Both the position numbers and the translations under genes were made by a program. Of a stretch of 64,000 bases of DNA, positions 8,882-17,922 are shown piece after piece (positions within the stretch are counted from its first letter, which is position 1; the number at the start of each line of letters is the position of its first letter). Source of the DNA: Sharpea porci (GTDB lineage Bacteria; Bacillota_I; Bacilli_A; Erysipelotrichales; Coprobacillaceae). The stretch covers positions 1-64,000 of the forward strand of contig NZ_VUNM01000007.1 of the NCBI RefSeq assembly GCF_009695655.1, in the 5' to 3' direction. A model generated the notes under the pieces. That model made no database searches. It was not told the origin of the DNA and worked only from the letters and a program-made list of their open reading frames with translations.

Positions 8882-10483
8882 ATGGAACAGTTACCAAGAG
8901 TCGAAAGAATTATTCAAAAGTTGTTCTTTGTCATAATCATCTTGAGTTTGATTATTCTAAGTCTTATAGGCTATACGAATACAGTTTCTCACTATTCAGA
9001 ACATAGTGAACGCTTAACGAAGCTTTCTTTAAAAGAAAAGAAAGTCATGAATAATAAAGCGAGGCATGGCTATTCTTATGAATATCATTTTACCTATTAT
9101 AAAAAGGCCCATAATCATGATAGCTTGATGTTTTATGTTGATAGTAGTGATGTGGATATTTATGTAGGTGATCAACTGAAATATCATTATTCATTGAAGG
9201 ATGGAATGGGGAAAACGGCTGGACCAGTATGGGTATTGAATGAATTCAATCATCAGGATCATGGAAAAGAAGTCAGAATTCTTATTTCTCCGGTTTATGA
9301 TACGATGCCTAAAGAAAAAATAACTTTTTATTTAGGGGAAATTGTCAGTATGTATCGTTATCAGCTTCATGGCGATCTCTTACAATTAGTCTTGGCTTTT
9401 CTCGCTATTCTTTTTGGCGCAGGTTATCTTATCTATGCCATCTTTAGACTTCGTTCACATACACCGACTCATGGGCTTGGTTATTTAGGCTTATTTGGCT
9501 TGAATATAGGAATCTGGCGTTTATCGAGCTTAGGTATTATTGCGCTTACTTTACCAGCTGTATCACGTGTCTTTATCTTTGCGGGATGGCTGATGTTGAT
9601 GTTGATGCCACTAAGCTTTGAGCTCTATATTACGCAATTTGCGAGAAAGAAGGTCAGGGCGTTACTTGATGGCTTTATTCTCTTTATGATGGTTTCTATC
9701 ATTATGGCGATTATTATGCAGTTTATGAATATCCGTGATTTACATGAAAATATCTGGCTTCTCAATGTCAATGTCTCAATCATGTTCTTCTCAACAATAA
9801 TCATTCTCTTAGTCTTAAATAATGAAAAGCGAGGCTATTTTGATCGAAAACAAAATGTCTTTTTAATAAGTCTTATTATCACAAGCATATTAATTGATAT
9901 CTTTAATTTTTATTACATCTCTTCAACAACCCCATACTTCTATACAGTCTTAAGCTTTGATATCTTTGTCATATCAGGAGGAGTCAGCCAGATCTTTAGC
10001 TTAGTCCATCAAGTCAATATCGATCTCCCAACCGGTCTTTATAATAAAGGACGTGTCAACGAACTCCTTTCAAGAAAAGGGGCAGCATCAAGCGATACAG
10101 GTGTAGCTGTATTTGACTTAAATGGCTTAAAAAAGACCAATGATACTTTAGGACATGAAGCAGGTGATCAGATGATTGCGGATTTTGCGAATGAATTAAC
10201 GAAAAATATTCCAGGGTCTGCTTTTATTGGACGCTTTGGTGGGGATGAGTTTATTGCAGTTATTCGTAATGCTGATTGTCAACGCATGGAAGATATATTG
10301 GATCTCTTGAAGAACTCTGTTCAACGTTATAATCAGAGAGAACAGGATGTGAAGATTAGCTATGCGGTTGGATATGCGGTTAATGGTGAAGAGCCGCTCT
10401 CTTTGCGGACACTCTTTAATATGGCTGATGATCGTATGTATGAAGATAAAAAACAACATTATGCCAATCTTATTAGAAAATAG
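8882..10483 (+). CDS. Membrane-bound diguanylate cyclase (GGDEF)
   Basis: Makes cyclic di-GMP from GTP. I chose ATG 8882 because AGGGAG lies 8 bases before it; a start at 8861 would have no ribosome site. The 533-aa protein has one N-terminal membrane helix (~15-35), an extracytoplasmic sensor region to ~150, about seven further membrane helices to ~350, and a C-terminal GGDEF domain. GGDEF is at residues 453-457 within RFGGDEF, and the upstream DLNGLKKTNDTLGHEAGD motif is canonical. The usual RxxD inhibitory site five residues before GGDEF is absent, so product inhibition may be lacking. No EAL domain. The external ligand is unknown. Confidence 0.9.
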   Translation: MEQLPRVERIIQKLFFVIIILSLIILSLIGYTNTVSHYSEHSERLTKLSLKEKKVMNNKARHGYSYEYHFTYYKKAHNHDSLMFYVDSSDVDIYVGDQLKYHYSLKDGMGKTAGPVWVLNEFNHQDHGKEVRILISPVYDTMPKEKITFYLGEIVSMYRYQLHGDLLQLVLAFLAILFGAGYLIYAIFRLRSHTPTHGLGYLGLFGLNIGIWRLSSLGIIALTLPAVSRVFIFAGWLMLMLMPLSFELYITQFARKKVRALLDGFILFMMVSIIMAIIMQFMNIRDLHENIWLLNVNVSIMFFSTIIILLVLNNEKRGYFDRKQNVFLISLIITSILIDIFNFYYISSTTPYFYTVLSFDIFVISGGVSQIFSLVHQVNIDLPTGLYNKGRVNELLSRKGAASSDTGVAVFDLNGLKKTNDTLGHEAGDQMIADFANELTKNIPGSAFIGRFGGDEFIAVIRNADCQRMEDILDLLKNSVQRYNQREQDVKISYAVGYAVNGEEPLSLRTLFNMADDRMYEDKKQHYANLIRK

Positions 10484-10497
10484 ATTGGCTTTTTTTA
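10463..10497 (+). terminator. Rho-independent terminator
   Basis: GCCAATCT/AGATTGGC stem followed by seven T residues. The stem overlaps the last codons and stop of the diguanylate cyclase. Confidence 0.85.
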
Positions 10498-10546
10498 AGA
10501 CAACCATTACTATTGGTGCTAGAATAGCGACAGGAGGAATATTATT

Positions 10547-11968
10547 ATGGCTTGTACAACAATTTTAGTAGGTAAAAAAGCATCTTATGACGGTTCAACA
10601 ATGATAGCCCGTAATGATGATGCATCAGCTGGTAAGTTTGCCCCAAAGAAATTTGCGGTCGTTTTAAGCAAAGATCAGCCAAGAGATTATAAATCAGTGA
10701 TTTCAGGAGTAGAAATAAAGCTACCTGATAACCCAATGCGCTATACGGCAATGCCTAATGCCTTAAAGGGTGAAGGCATCTGGGCAGCTTGTGGTGTCAA
10801 TGAAGCCAATGTCGGTATGACAGCTACAGAAACCATCACATCGAATGCTCTTGTTTTAGGAGCAGACCCCCTTGTTGAAAAGGGTATTGGTGAAGAAGAT
10901 ATCGTTGTGCTTACATTACCTTATATCCATAGTGCAAGAGAAGGCGTTGAACGCTTAGGAAGCTTGTTGGAAGAATATGGCACATATGAAATGAATGGTA
11001 TTGGTTTTAGTGACAAGGATGAAATCTGGTGGCTTGAAACTATTGGTGGACATCACTGGATTGCGAAACGTGTACCTGATGATGAATATGTCATTATGCC
11101 TAACCAACAAGGCATTAGTGAATTTGACTTAGAAGATGCCTTAACAACCCAAAAAGAACATATGTGTTCAAAGGATATGAAGACATTCATTGAAAAGCAT
11201 CACTTAGATCTTAATATGGGTGATCACTTTAATGCACGTCTTGTCTTTGGTTCACATGATGATAGTGATCATACATATAATACTCCAAGATCATGGGCTT
11301 TATTACGTTATTTTAACCCTCTTACATATGACTGGGATCATGAATTAAGACCAGAAGATGATGACTTACCATGGTCATTAGTGCCTGAAAGAAAGATTAC
11401 TGTAGAAGACGTTAAATGGGCTTTAAGTAACCATTACCAGGGCACTGCCTATGATCCTTATGGCAAATCAGACCATAAAGAATGTAAATATCGTCCAATT
11501 GGTATCAATAGAACAGACTTCCTAGGTCTCATTCAAATTCGTGATTATGTACCTGAAGACATCAGTGCTATTGAATGGATGACATATGGTTCAAATGTTT
11601 TCAATACATTCTTGCCTCTCTATGCCAATACATCAAAATCCCCTGACTATGTCGCTAATACAACGGCATTAGTTGATACTAATAATTTCTATTGGGCCAA
11701 TCGTTTAATTGGTGCTTTAGCTGATGCTCACTTCAATACAACAGAAATACATATTGAACGCTATCAGAATAAGGTAGCTGCTTCATCACATGCCTTAATC
11801 AATAAATATGATGCATTATTTGAAGAAAAAAAGGACTTAGCTGTTATTGAAGAAGCGAATGAAGCCTTGACAAATATGGTGCATAAAGAGACAGATGACT
11901 GCCTCAACAAAGTACTCTATACATCAAGTAATGGCATGAAGAATGCCTTTAGTCGTTCTGATGCCTAA
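10547..11968 (+). CDS. C69-family dipeptidase
   Basis: A 473-aa dipeptidase of peptidase family C69 (PepD type), an N-terminal nucleophile hydrolase. The start MACTTILVGKKAS places the catalytic Cys at position 3, exposed after N-terminal processing, followed by the family DGSTMIARNDD segment. Downstream family signatures include ACGVNEANVGMTATETI and GIGEEDIV. Length is normal. An AGGAGG site precedes the ATG. Members cleave a broad range of dipeptides in the cytosol for amino-acid supply. It is monocistronic, lying between a terminator and the methyltransferase gene. Confidence 0.9.
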   Translation: MACTTILVGKKASYDGSTMIARNDDASAGKFAPKKFAVVLSKDQPRDYKSVISGVEIKLPDNPMRYTAMPNALKGEGIWAACGVNEANVGMTATETITSNALVLGADPLVEKGIGEEDIVVLTLPYIHSAREGVERLGSLLEEYGTYEMNGIGFSDKDEIWWLETIGGHHWIAKRVPDDEYVIMPNQQGISEFDLEDALTTQKEHMCSKDMKTFIEKHHLDLNMGDHFNARLVFGSHDDSDHTYNTPRSWALLRYFNPLTYDWDHELRPEDDDLPWSLVPERKITVEDVKWALSNHYQGTAYDPYGKSDHKECKYRPIGINRTDFLGLIQIRDYVPEDISAIEWMTYGSNVFNTFLPLYANTSKSPDYVANTTALVDTNNFYWANRLIGALADAHFNTTEIHIERYQNKVAASSHALINKYDALFEEKKDLAVIEEANEALTNMVHKETDDCLNKVLYTSSNGMKNAFSRSDA

Positions 11969-12027
11969 ATTCTTCATATTTACAACAAGCCAATCTTTTA
12001 GTATCCTTTAACTATGAGGGAAAATCT

Positions 12028-12612
12028 ATGGATACGAATCAAATAGTTGATACAAATGCATTCTATAAAGAACATGCTGAAGAATATATCAAAGCGACAG
12101 AGAATATCGATATGAGCAGAGAACATGAGATGTTTGAAAGACATCTTGGTGAAGGACAACAATTCATCCTTGATGTTGGCTGTGGAAGTGGACGTGATGC
12201 ACTTTATTTTAAAAGCCAGGGGCATCATGTCATTGCGATTGATCCGAATGTAGAATTCGTAGAACATGCACGCCAAATCAATATCGATGCCTATCAGAGT
12301 GATGTTGCCCATATTGAATTTGTCGATATGTTTGATGGAATATGGGCTTGTGCAGTGCTTCTTCATTATCGTAAGAAGGAACTTTTTGCCGCTTTCACAA
12401 AGCTTTATAATGCCTTAAAAGAAGATGGTATATTATTTTGTTCGTTCTTGTATGGAGAGCTAGAAGAAGATCGTGAAGGTCGTCATTATTCTGATCTCAC
12501 TGATGAGAGTTTAAAAGATTATATTGGTGATTTTAAGATTATTGATGTTATGATTACTGATGATCGATTAAAGGAAAATAAGATTTGGTTGAATGTTGTT
12601 TTAAAGAAGTAG
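12028..12612 (+). CDS. Class I SAM-dependent methyltransferase
   Basis: A 194-aa protein with a class I methyltransferase fold. FILDVGCGSGRDALYF near residues 48-63 is the SAM-binding motif I, and VIAIDPN is the acidic end of strand 2. WACAVLLHYRK near 110 resembles the motif seen in small-molecule methyltransferases of the tellurite-resistance TehB/UbiE-like groups. The substrate cannot be told. The ribosome site GAGGGAAA precedes the ATG. It ends at a strong terminator. Confidence 0.85.
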   Translation: MDTNQIVDTNAFYKEHAEEYIKATENIDMSREHEMFERHLGEGQQFILDVGCGSGRDALYFKSQGHHVIAIDPNVEFVEHARQINIDAYQSDVAHIEFVDMFDGIWACAVLLHYRKKELFAAFTKLYNALKEDGILFCSFLYGELEEDREGRHYSDLTDESLKDYIGDFKIIDVMITDDRLKENKIWLNVVLKK

Positions 12613-12628
12613 CTTAGCTACTTCTTTT
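12603..12628 (+). terminator. Rho-independent terminator
   Basis: AAAGAAGTAGC/GCTACTTCTTT stem with a 3-base loop and T-run, overlapping the methyltransferase stop. Confidence 0.8.
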
Positions 12629-12633
12629 CAATT

Positions 12634-12658
12634 AAAAACCCATAGTTACAACTATGGG
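12634..12658 (-). terminator. Rho-independent terminator
   Basis: CCCATAGTT/AACTATGGG stem with a 2-base loop, followed on the minus strand by TTTTTAATT. It ends the minus-strand gene at 12659. Confidence 0.8.
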
Positions 12659-12994
12659 CTAGAGACTCAAGATTTCATCTTTGACTTTAATAAATTTGCC
12701 ATTCTCTACTTGATAAGTAATCTGATGATTCTTTTTATCAATGAATTCAATCGAAGTCACACGATCTTTAGAAATATCAGTAATATAATGGCCATCATGG
12801 GAATAAAGGGCATCAGTCAGATAACCTCCTTCATCATAGATAAATGCTTCAGGCCCATTACCATAAGAACGTACAACGACAAACTTCTGACCATAGGATA
12901 AACCCATCTGGTCATGCAAGGGAATCTTGACGACAACACGGTCATCTCTTTGAATAAATAAATGTGAAATATCACTTTCTACTTTAGTAATCAT
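12659..12994 (-). CDS. Hypothetical protein, 111 aa
   Basis: I place the start at 12994 (MITKVESD) because GAGAGGTG precedes it at proper spacing. A longer upstream frame has no ribosome site. The 111-aa product is predicted to be mostly beta-strand (VVVKIPLHDQ, KFVVVRSYG, ITSIEF-like segments), with no signal peptide and no membrane segment. No family recognised. It is transcribed divergently from the GNAT gene at 13169 across a short region containing a perfect 18-bp palindrome. Confidence 0.7.
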   Translation of the reverse strand: MITKVESDISHLFIQRDDRVVVKIPLHDQMGLSYGQKFVVVRSYGNGPEAFIYDEGGYLTDALYSHDGHYITDISKDRVTSIEFIDKKNHQITYQVENGKFIKVKDEILSL

Positions 12995-13067
12995 ATTTGT
13001 ATTACACCTCTCTTCATCTCTTATTGTAAAGAAAAATGAGAAGTCTTGCTTAAGAAAGGGGCGTTTA

Positions 13068-13085
13068 AATCCCATATATGGGATT
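13068..13085. promoter_or_regulatory. 18-bp perfect palindrome, candidate operator
   Basis: AATCCCATATATGGGATT reads the same on both strands. It lies between two divergent genes, in the region where their promoters must be, and has no U-tract. That fits a repressor or activator site for a dimeric regulator. Confidence 0.4.
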
Positions 13086-13168
13086 ATTTAACGATTTATA
13101 TATAAATAGGGTGTTGTCGAGTAAAGAATGTTCAGTTAAGATACTATTAGAATTATAGGAGTGATAAG

Positions 13169-13678
13169 ATGTTACAGAGTAGAAAAGTGAAGGCTAGCCA
13201 GCAGGAAGTGATTGAGCTTTATCATAGCTGTTTTCCTCCTGAAGAGAAGTTTCCCTTTGATCAATTGATGAATTTGAGTACGAGAAGGGATGTTGAATTC
13301 TTGGCTTATTATGATCATCAGATATTTGTCGGCTTTACTTTTAGTATTATTGGCTCAAAAAGTGTCTTTGTGCTTTATTTTGCGGTAAATAAGAAGCTTA
13401 GGAATAGGGGCTATGGTTCGGAAATATTGAACTTGTTGAAGGAAAGATATGAGAAGGTCATTAATCTCAATATTGAAGCCTTAGATCCTCAATGTGATAA
13501 TATGAATGAACGCTTGAGACGCTATGTCTTCTACAAGAAGAATGGCTTCATGAATACGCATTATAGATTGCTTTTATCACATGGTGAATATGCCATATTG
13601 TCAACACCAGGCTTTGATATGGAAAGCTATAAACAGACAATACAGATATTCAATAAACAATTGCCAGAAATAAAGTAG
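13169..13678 (+). CDS. GNAT-family N-acetyltransferase
   Basis: A 169-aa GNAT fold protein. The acetyl-CoA binding motif A appears as LYFAVNKKLRNRGYGSEIL near residues 70-88 (the R/QxxGxG/A loop is RNRGYG). It ends in a C-terminal strand-rich tail. The substrate is unknown. A GAGTGAT-type ribosome site precedes the ATG. The second GNAT gene follows 8 bases after its stop, so the two are probably co-transcribed. Confidence 0.8.
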   Translation: MLQSRKVKASQQEVIELYHSCFPPEEKFPFDQLMNLSTRRDVEFLAYYDHQIFVGFTFSIIGSKSVFVLYFAVNKKLRNRGYGSEILNLLKERYEKVINLNIEALDPQCDNMNERLRRYVFYKKNGFMNTHYRLLLSHGEYAILSTPGFDMESYKQTIQIFNKQLPEIK

Positions 13679-13686
13679 GTGTAAAA

Positions 13687-14244
13687 ATGATTAGAGAAGT
13701 AAGATTAGAAGATGCAGCGAGACTTGTAGAAATCTATGAGTACTATGTCACTTCAACAGCCATAACCTTTGAATATACAACCCCAAGTATTCAAGAATTT
13801 CAATCCCGCATCCAACATACCTTAGAACAATATCCTTATATTGTTTATGAACATGAGGGGGTTGTTCTTGGTTATGGTTATGTCGGTGCTTTAAAGGGAC
13901 GGGCAGCTTATGACTGGTCGGTCGAAACATCCATCTATGTAGATCATCATGCGAAAAAGATGGGCATTGGTCGAAAGATCTATGAAGCCCTTGAAGAGCT
14001 ATGTGCTAAAATGCATATTACCAATATGTATGCCTGTATCTCAGCCCCAAGAGATGATCATGATCCCTATCTTAATACCAACAGTATGGACTTTCATGAA
14101 CATATGGGATATAAGGAAATTGCGCGTTTTCATCAATGCGGCTATAAATTCCAGCGCTGGTATGATATGGTCTGGTATGAAAAGATTATTGGTGAACACT
14201 CTGTTCCTATGCCAGCATTATTAAGTTATCAAGAAATAAAATAA
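13687..14244 (+). CDS. Phosphinothricin acetyltransferase-like GNAT
   Basis: A 185-aa GNAT protein resembling the phosphinothricin/methionine-sulfone N-acetyltransferase subfamily: IREVRLEDAARLVEIY at the start, a TTPS segment near 40, YGYVGALKGRAAYDWSVE, then the acetyl-CoA loop KKMGIGRKIYEAL near 95 and the terminal GYKFQRWYDMVWYEK signature. Such enzymes acetylate the free amino group of amino-acid analogues. Preceded by GTAGGTG and forming a two-gene unit with the upstream GNAT. Confidence 0.85.
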   Translation: MIREVRLEDAARLVEIYEYYVTSTAITFEYTTPSIQEFQSRIQHTLEQYPYIVYEHEGVVLGYGYVGALKGRAAYDWSVETSIYVDHHAKKMGIGRKIYEALEELCAKMHITNMYACISAPRDDHDPYLNTNSMDFHEHMGYKEIARFHQCGYKFQRWYDMVWYEKIIGEHSVPMPALLSYQEIK

Positions 14245-14291
14245 GGATGACAATGCATATATGTATCGATGAGTTGTCTGTATAATAAAAA

Positions 14292-14329
14292 GGGAGATAA
14301 GTGCTAAAGCATCTTATCCCCTATTTTTT
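14292..14329. terminator. Terminator between convergent genes
   Basis: GGGAGATAAGTGC pairs with GCATCTTATCCCC around a TAAA loop, followed by TATTTTTTA on the plus strand. It serves the GNAT pair. On the minus strand the opposite flank is TTTTATTATA, so it may also act for the cupin gene. Confidence 0.75.
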
Positions 14330-14990
14330 ATTCCAATGTCAAGAGAAGGCCCATTTTAAATTTGCTTGTCGCTTTAACGGCATGTTTGCCACCACGGGCA
14401 AAATGGAAGTTTTCGCCAGCTTTAATCACATGATCAACACCTTCATAAGTAATCACAGCTTCACCATCTAACGCAAAGATAATCGCTTCACCAGGTGCGG
14501 CATGTTCACTTAAGCCTGTTCCTTCATCAAAACTCATAACCACAAATTTCATACTGTCATTATTGACAATATCCATATTCACAATACGACCTTCTTGATA
14601 GGGCAGAAGATCGGCTAAATGGAAAACTTCTCCTGCTTTAATAATACTATTCATCATTTCTTCACTCCTTATTTGTATTTCTGTATAAACTGCTGATGTT
14701 TTTGTACGCATACCAATGGCTATATCACTTGGTGTGATAATGCCATCCATTGTATGAAGCAACCAGCTTTGACCAGTATTTGTATAGACTTCAAGCTCAC
14801 CTTCATTCACAATGATATATTTGTGATAAGGATGAATTTCGGCACTAATATCCGTATCTTGACCTAAAGAAAAGTAATTGATGGCATGTTTGCCACTTAG
14901 TACTTCTTTAGAAATGGTACAATGAGCAATTGCGGGATTGTCATGGGCAATTGAGAATGTCATCCCGACTTTTTCTTGCATTGTCTTCAT
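14328..14990 (-). CDS. Two-domain cupin protein
   Basis: A 220-aa bicupin. The first cupin (residues ~25-95) shows HPYHKYIIVNEGELEVYT, and the second (~145-215) shows GLSEHAAPGEAIIFALDGEAVI with a final HFARGGKHAVKA, the typical metal-ligand His/Glu pattern. Proteins of this type are usually small-molecule binding or isomerase-like proteins of unknown substrate. An AAGAAGG site precedes the ATG. It precedes the PPOX-like gene in the same direction, separated by 80 bases. Confidence 0.75.
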   Translation of the reverse strand: MKTMQEKVGMTFSIAHDNPAIAHCTISKEVLSGKHAINYFSLGQDTDISAEIHPYHKYIIVNEGELEVYTNTGQSWLLHTMDGIITPSDIAIGMRTKTSAVYTEIQIRSEEMMNSIIKAGEVFHLADLLPYQEGRIVNMDIVNNDSMKFVVMSFDEGTGLSEHAAPGEAIIFALDGEAVITYEGVDHVIKAGENFHFARGGKHAVKATSKFKMGLLLTLE

Positions 14991-15070
14991 ATCAACACCT
15001 TCTTTCTAATGAAATTGTAGTAGATTATGGAAAAAGAAAATGTTGTTAAGAACACAAAAGTGAGAGTTTT

Positions 15071-15475
15071 TTAGAAGTTATAGGTTTCTGGTGCTTCAGT
15101 GAAGCTGTAGATTGTCGCCTTGGCATCCTTGAGATAGAAGATAGCCGTATTGCCATCACCAGCGGCATACATCTTTTTTAATGAAGGAACAGCGTCAAGA
15201 AAACGGGCTTCCTGTTCAACACGATTGTCATGGACAACAGTTGCTTCTAAGCGAATCCATTTCCCTTTGGCCATGCCGGAGATTTCTATTTGGGGATGTG
15301 CCAACATCTGTTTCGCAACCTTCTTTTTCAGACCAGTCTGAATATAAAGCTGATTATCGAGAATAGCCTGTGCGCCAAAAGGTCTTACATGGGGTTTGCC
15401 TTCATCATCTACTGTCGCAAGATACCAGACTTTTGCATCATTGAGAAACGCTAATACTTTTTCTTTATCATTCAT
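15071..15475 (-). CDS. Pyridoxamine 5'-phosphate oxidase-like flavoprotein
   Basis: A 134-aa split-barrel protein of the PPOX-like group. VWYLATVDDEGKPHVRPFG near residues 16-34 is the family's first strand-loop and LYIQTGLKKKVAKQM follows. These small proteins bind FMN, F420 or haem and often reduce or shield reactive compounds; the cofactor here is not determinable from sequence. A GAGG ribosome site precedes the ATG. It lies 11 bases downstream of mmuM and is probably co-transcribed with it. Confidence 0.85.
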   Translation of the reverse strand: MNDKEKVLAFLNDAKVWYLATVDDEGKPHVRPFGAQAILDNQLYIQTGLKKKVAKQMLAHPQIEISGMAKGKWIRLEATVVHDNRVEQEARFLDAVPSLKKMYAAGDGNTAIFYLKDAKATIYSFTEAPETYNF

Positions 15476-15486
15476 TTTATTAACCT

Positions 15487-16458
15487 CTAGACAGATATTT
15501 TCTTGATGGAAAGGTCTTTGAGATAGCGATTTTTTGCCTGAACGACTTGTCTGATATGTTTATCTACAGTCGTACAACAACCCCCAACAGCCTTAGCACC
15601 ACATTTAAACCATAAGTAAGCATGGTCTTCAAAAGACACATCTTCTTTGCCTTTAGACCATGTCTTTGTCTTTGGATCATAGACTTCACCACTATTAGGA
15701 TAGACGATGATAGGAAGGTCTGTGGCTGATTTTAAGGCTGTAATGAGTGATTCAATATATGTAGGATAAGTACAGTTAACACCAATCATCTTAAGATGGG
15801 GGAAGTCTTTGAGACTCTTGGCACATGTGATGATGGATTGTCCTTCATATGTATGCAAGCCATCACGGCAAGAGAAACTGATGATAAAGTCGGCATCAAG
15901 CTCTTCACAAATCTTTGCTTCAATAAGCGCTTCAGGCAAAGAAGGATCCGTCTCACAAAGCAGTACTTCTGCCCCTGCTTCCAAAAGCAATTCCATACGT
16001 CGCTTATGAAAATGATAAAGCTCTTCATCACTGACATGATAATGTCCCTTATACTCACTACCATCGGCAAGATAGGCACCATAGGGACCAACGGAAGCGA
16101 GACAGATAGGATATGTCGCATCAGCCTTCTTTCCTTCTTCTTCCCACCATTCATCCCTTGCTTCAAGAAAAAGCTTAACAGCCAAACGAATATAATCCTC
16201 AGCTTCTTCTTCACTATAACCAACAGCCATTAAACCAGGAATGGATGCTTGATAGGAACAGGTAATACCACAATTAGCTCCTGCACGAAAATAGTATTTA
16301 TGGACTTCTTTGACTAATGTTGGATTTTCAATAAGAACGGTTGCTGTCCAAAGCTTATTGGAAAGATTACAACCTAATGCTTCTAATGCACTTGACATGG
16401 ATCCATCTACAACCATGACTGTATTGTCTTTTAATATTTGATCAATTGTTTGTTTCAT
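15487..16458 (-). CDS. mmuM: Homocysteine S-methyltransferase
   Basis: A 323-aa enzyme that methylates homocysteine to methionine using S-methylmethionine or SAM. The start at 16458 is set by AAGGAG 8 bases upstream. N-terminal VMVVDGSMSSALEALGCNL is the family opening. Zinc ligands are visible as Cys in IGVNCTYP and the Cys pair in VGGCCTTVDKHI near the C-terminus. The stop of the AGCS transporter gene lies immediately upstream (one base apart), so transporter and enzyme form an operon; the transporter may bring in the methyl donor or another amino acid. Confidence 0.9.
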   Translation of the reverse strand: MKQTIDQILKDNTVMVVDGSMSSALEALGCNLSNKLWTATVLIENPTLVKEVHKYYFRAGANCGITCSYQASIPGLMAVGYSEEEAEDYIRLAVKLFLEARDEWWEEEGKKADATYPICLASVGPYGAYLADGSEYKGHYHVSDEELYHFHKRRMELLLEAGAEVLLCETDPSLPEALIEAKICEELDADFIISFSCRDGLHTYEGQSIITCAKSLKDFPHLKMIGVNCTYPTYIESLITALKSATDLPIIVYPNSGEVYDPKTKTWSKGKEDVSFEDHAYLWFKCGAKAVGGCCTTVDKHIRQVVQAKNRYLKDLSIKKISV

Positions 16459-16459
16459 A

Positions 16460-17881
16460 TTATTCTCCTTCAATCGTGCCATAGACAACATCTGGAACAT
16501 TCTCACCACGTTCTTTTGCAGGAATAAAACGATTCCAGAAATCGTTGAATAAACGCATGATTTCTTTTTGTTTTGTGATAATGAAGATAAAGGTAATAAG
16601 GATATAGATAGCAGAGAGAATATCAGTCATTGCCCAGAGACTCTGTGCTTTAATATTGTAGAAGAAGATACAAGGAATCAGATAATAAATCATATATATC
16701 TTTGTCGCAATCTTGTTTTTCTCAGTATCACCAAAGACATAATTCACCGATTTCTCACAACTATAATACATCCCAATAATCGTAGTCCAGGCAAAGACAG
16801 TAATAGAAATAGCGATAAACCAAGCACCTACCTGGCCATAAGAGACTTTAAAAGTCATTGTCGTTAAGGAAGCAGAGTCAACACCTGGGAAATCAATATA
16901 GGCATTGGTGAGAATGATTGAGAAAGCTGTGACTGAACATACGACAATGGTATCAAAAAAGACTTCACCCCAGCCCCATGATGATTGTCTTACATGATGA
17001 TCAGTTTTGGCTGAAGCATGGGCAATAATGCCATAACCCGTACCTGCATCGTTGGAATAAAGACCTCTAGCTACACCATAACGCATTGCATCACGAACAG
17101 TCGCACCGGCAAAACCGCCAACACCAGCCATTGGGGTAAAGGCACTTTTGATGATTAAGAAGAAAGCTTCAGGAAGGGCGGTAATATGCATAAGAAGAAT
17201 ACCCAATCCCCCAAGAATATAAATCATGGCCATAAAAGGCACCACCTTCTCCATAATCGAAGAAATACCTTTCAAGCCACCAAATATTGTCATAAAGCTA
17301 GTCATCCCCAATACCGTTACGACAAGACGAGGATCAAGACCAAAAGCTTGTTTCAAAGAACCTGTTACTGATTCTGTCTGAACAGCACATGTCCAAGGAC
17401 CTAAAAGGAAGCAGGCAAAGGCTAAAATAATAGCACCTTTCTTCCAGCCCAAGGCATTCTTCATAACGAAGGAACGATCACACATATATTCATCCATGCT
17501 TTTTGAATACTTTGTACGATAACGCTGTCCCAAGATAATCTCACAGGCTTTCGTGGACATGCCAAAAAGGCCAAAGAACCACATCCAGAAAACAGCACCA
17601 GGACCACCGGCTACGATTGCTGTCGCTACACCACCAATATTGCCTACACCAATCGTGTTCGCCATTGCTGTACAGGCAGCCGTAAAACCGGACACAGACC
17701 CTGTCCCTTCACCCGACTTAAACATCTTGCCATATGTATTCTTGAAGTGAAAACCAATCTTTCTAAAGTTATACATAAAGCGGAAGCGAATCGACAAGAA
17801 TATCCCTGTCCCAAGCAAAAATACTGTCATCCATGTTCCCCACATAAAATTCGACACATTAACTAAAAACTTTACAATCAT
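16460..17881 (-). CDS. AGCS sodium:amino-acid symporter
   Basis: A 473-aa sodium:alanine symporter-family (AGCS) membrane protein with about ten helices. The family signature GGPGAVFWMWFFGLFGMSTK is near residues 90-109, with GTGSVSGFTAACTAMANTIG just before it. AGCS members carry alanine, glycine or related neutral amino acids with Na+ or H+. It sits directly upstream of mmuM, so a methionine-related or methylated substrate is possible but not shown. Its ribosome site lies inside a hairpin arm (see 17890-17922), suggesting translational control. Confidence 0.9.
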   Translation of the reverse strand: MIVKFLVNVSNFMWGTWMTVFLLGTGIFLSIRFRFMYNFRKIGFHFKNTYGKMFKSGEGTGSVSGFTAACTAMANTIGVGNIGGVATAIVAGGPGAVFWMWFFGLFGMSTKACEIILGQRYRTKYSKSMDEYMCDRSFVMKNALGWKKGAIILAFACFLLGPWTCAVQTESVTGSLKQAFGLDPRLVVTVLGMTSFMTIFGGLKGISSIMEKVVPFMAMIYILGGLGILLMHITALPEAFFLIIKSAFTPMAGVGGFAGATVRDAMRYGVARGLYSNDAGTGYGIIAHASAKTDHHVRQSSWGWGEVFFDTIVVCSVTAFSIILTNAYIDFPGVDSASLTTMTFKVSYGQVGAWFIAISITVFAWTTIIGMYYSCEKSVNYVFGDTEKNKIATKIYMIYYLIPCIFFYNIKAQSLWAMTDILSAIYILITFIFIITKQKEIMRLFNDFWNRFIPAKERGENVPDVVYGTIEGE

Positions 17882-17889
17882 AAAATAAC

Positions 17890-17922
17890 TCCCCTATAAG
17901 TAGATAGGTTTATCATAGGGGA
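17890..17922 (-). promoter_or_regulatory. Hairpin covering the AGCS ribosome site
   Basis: CCCCTAT (17891-17897) and ATAGGGG (17915-17921) pair, with a 17-base loop and one further T-A pair. On the mRNA, the 3' arm ATAGGGG is also the Shine-Dalgarno for the ATG at 17881. When folded it should hide that site. Confidence 0.55.

Noticed and set aside
15796-16233. 145-codon plus-strand frame opposite mmuM
   Set aside because: Antisense to a clear enzyme gene, with Cys- and Phe-rich composition and no ribosome site.
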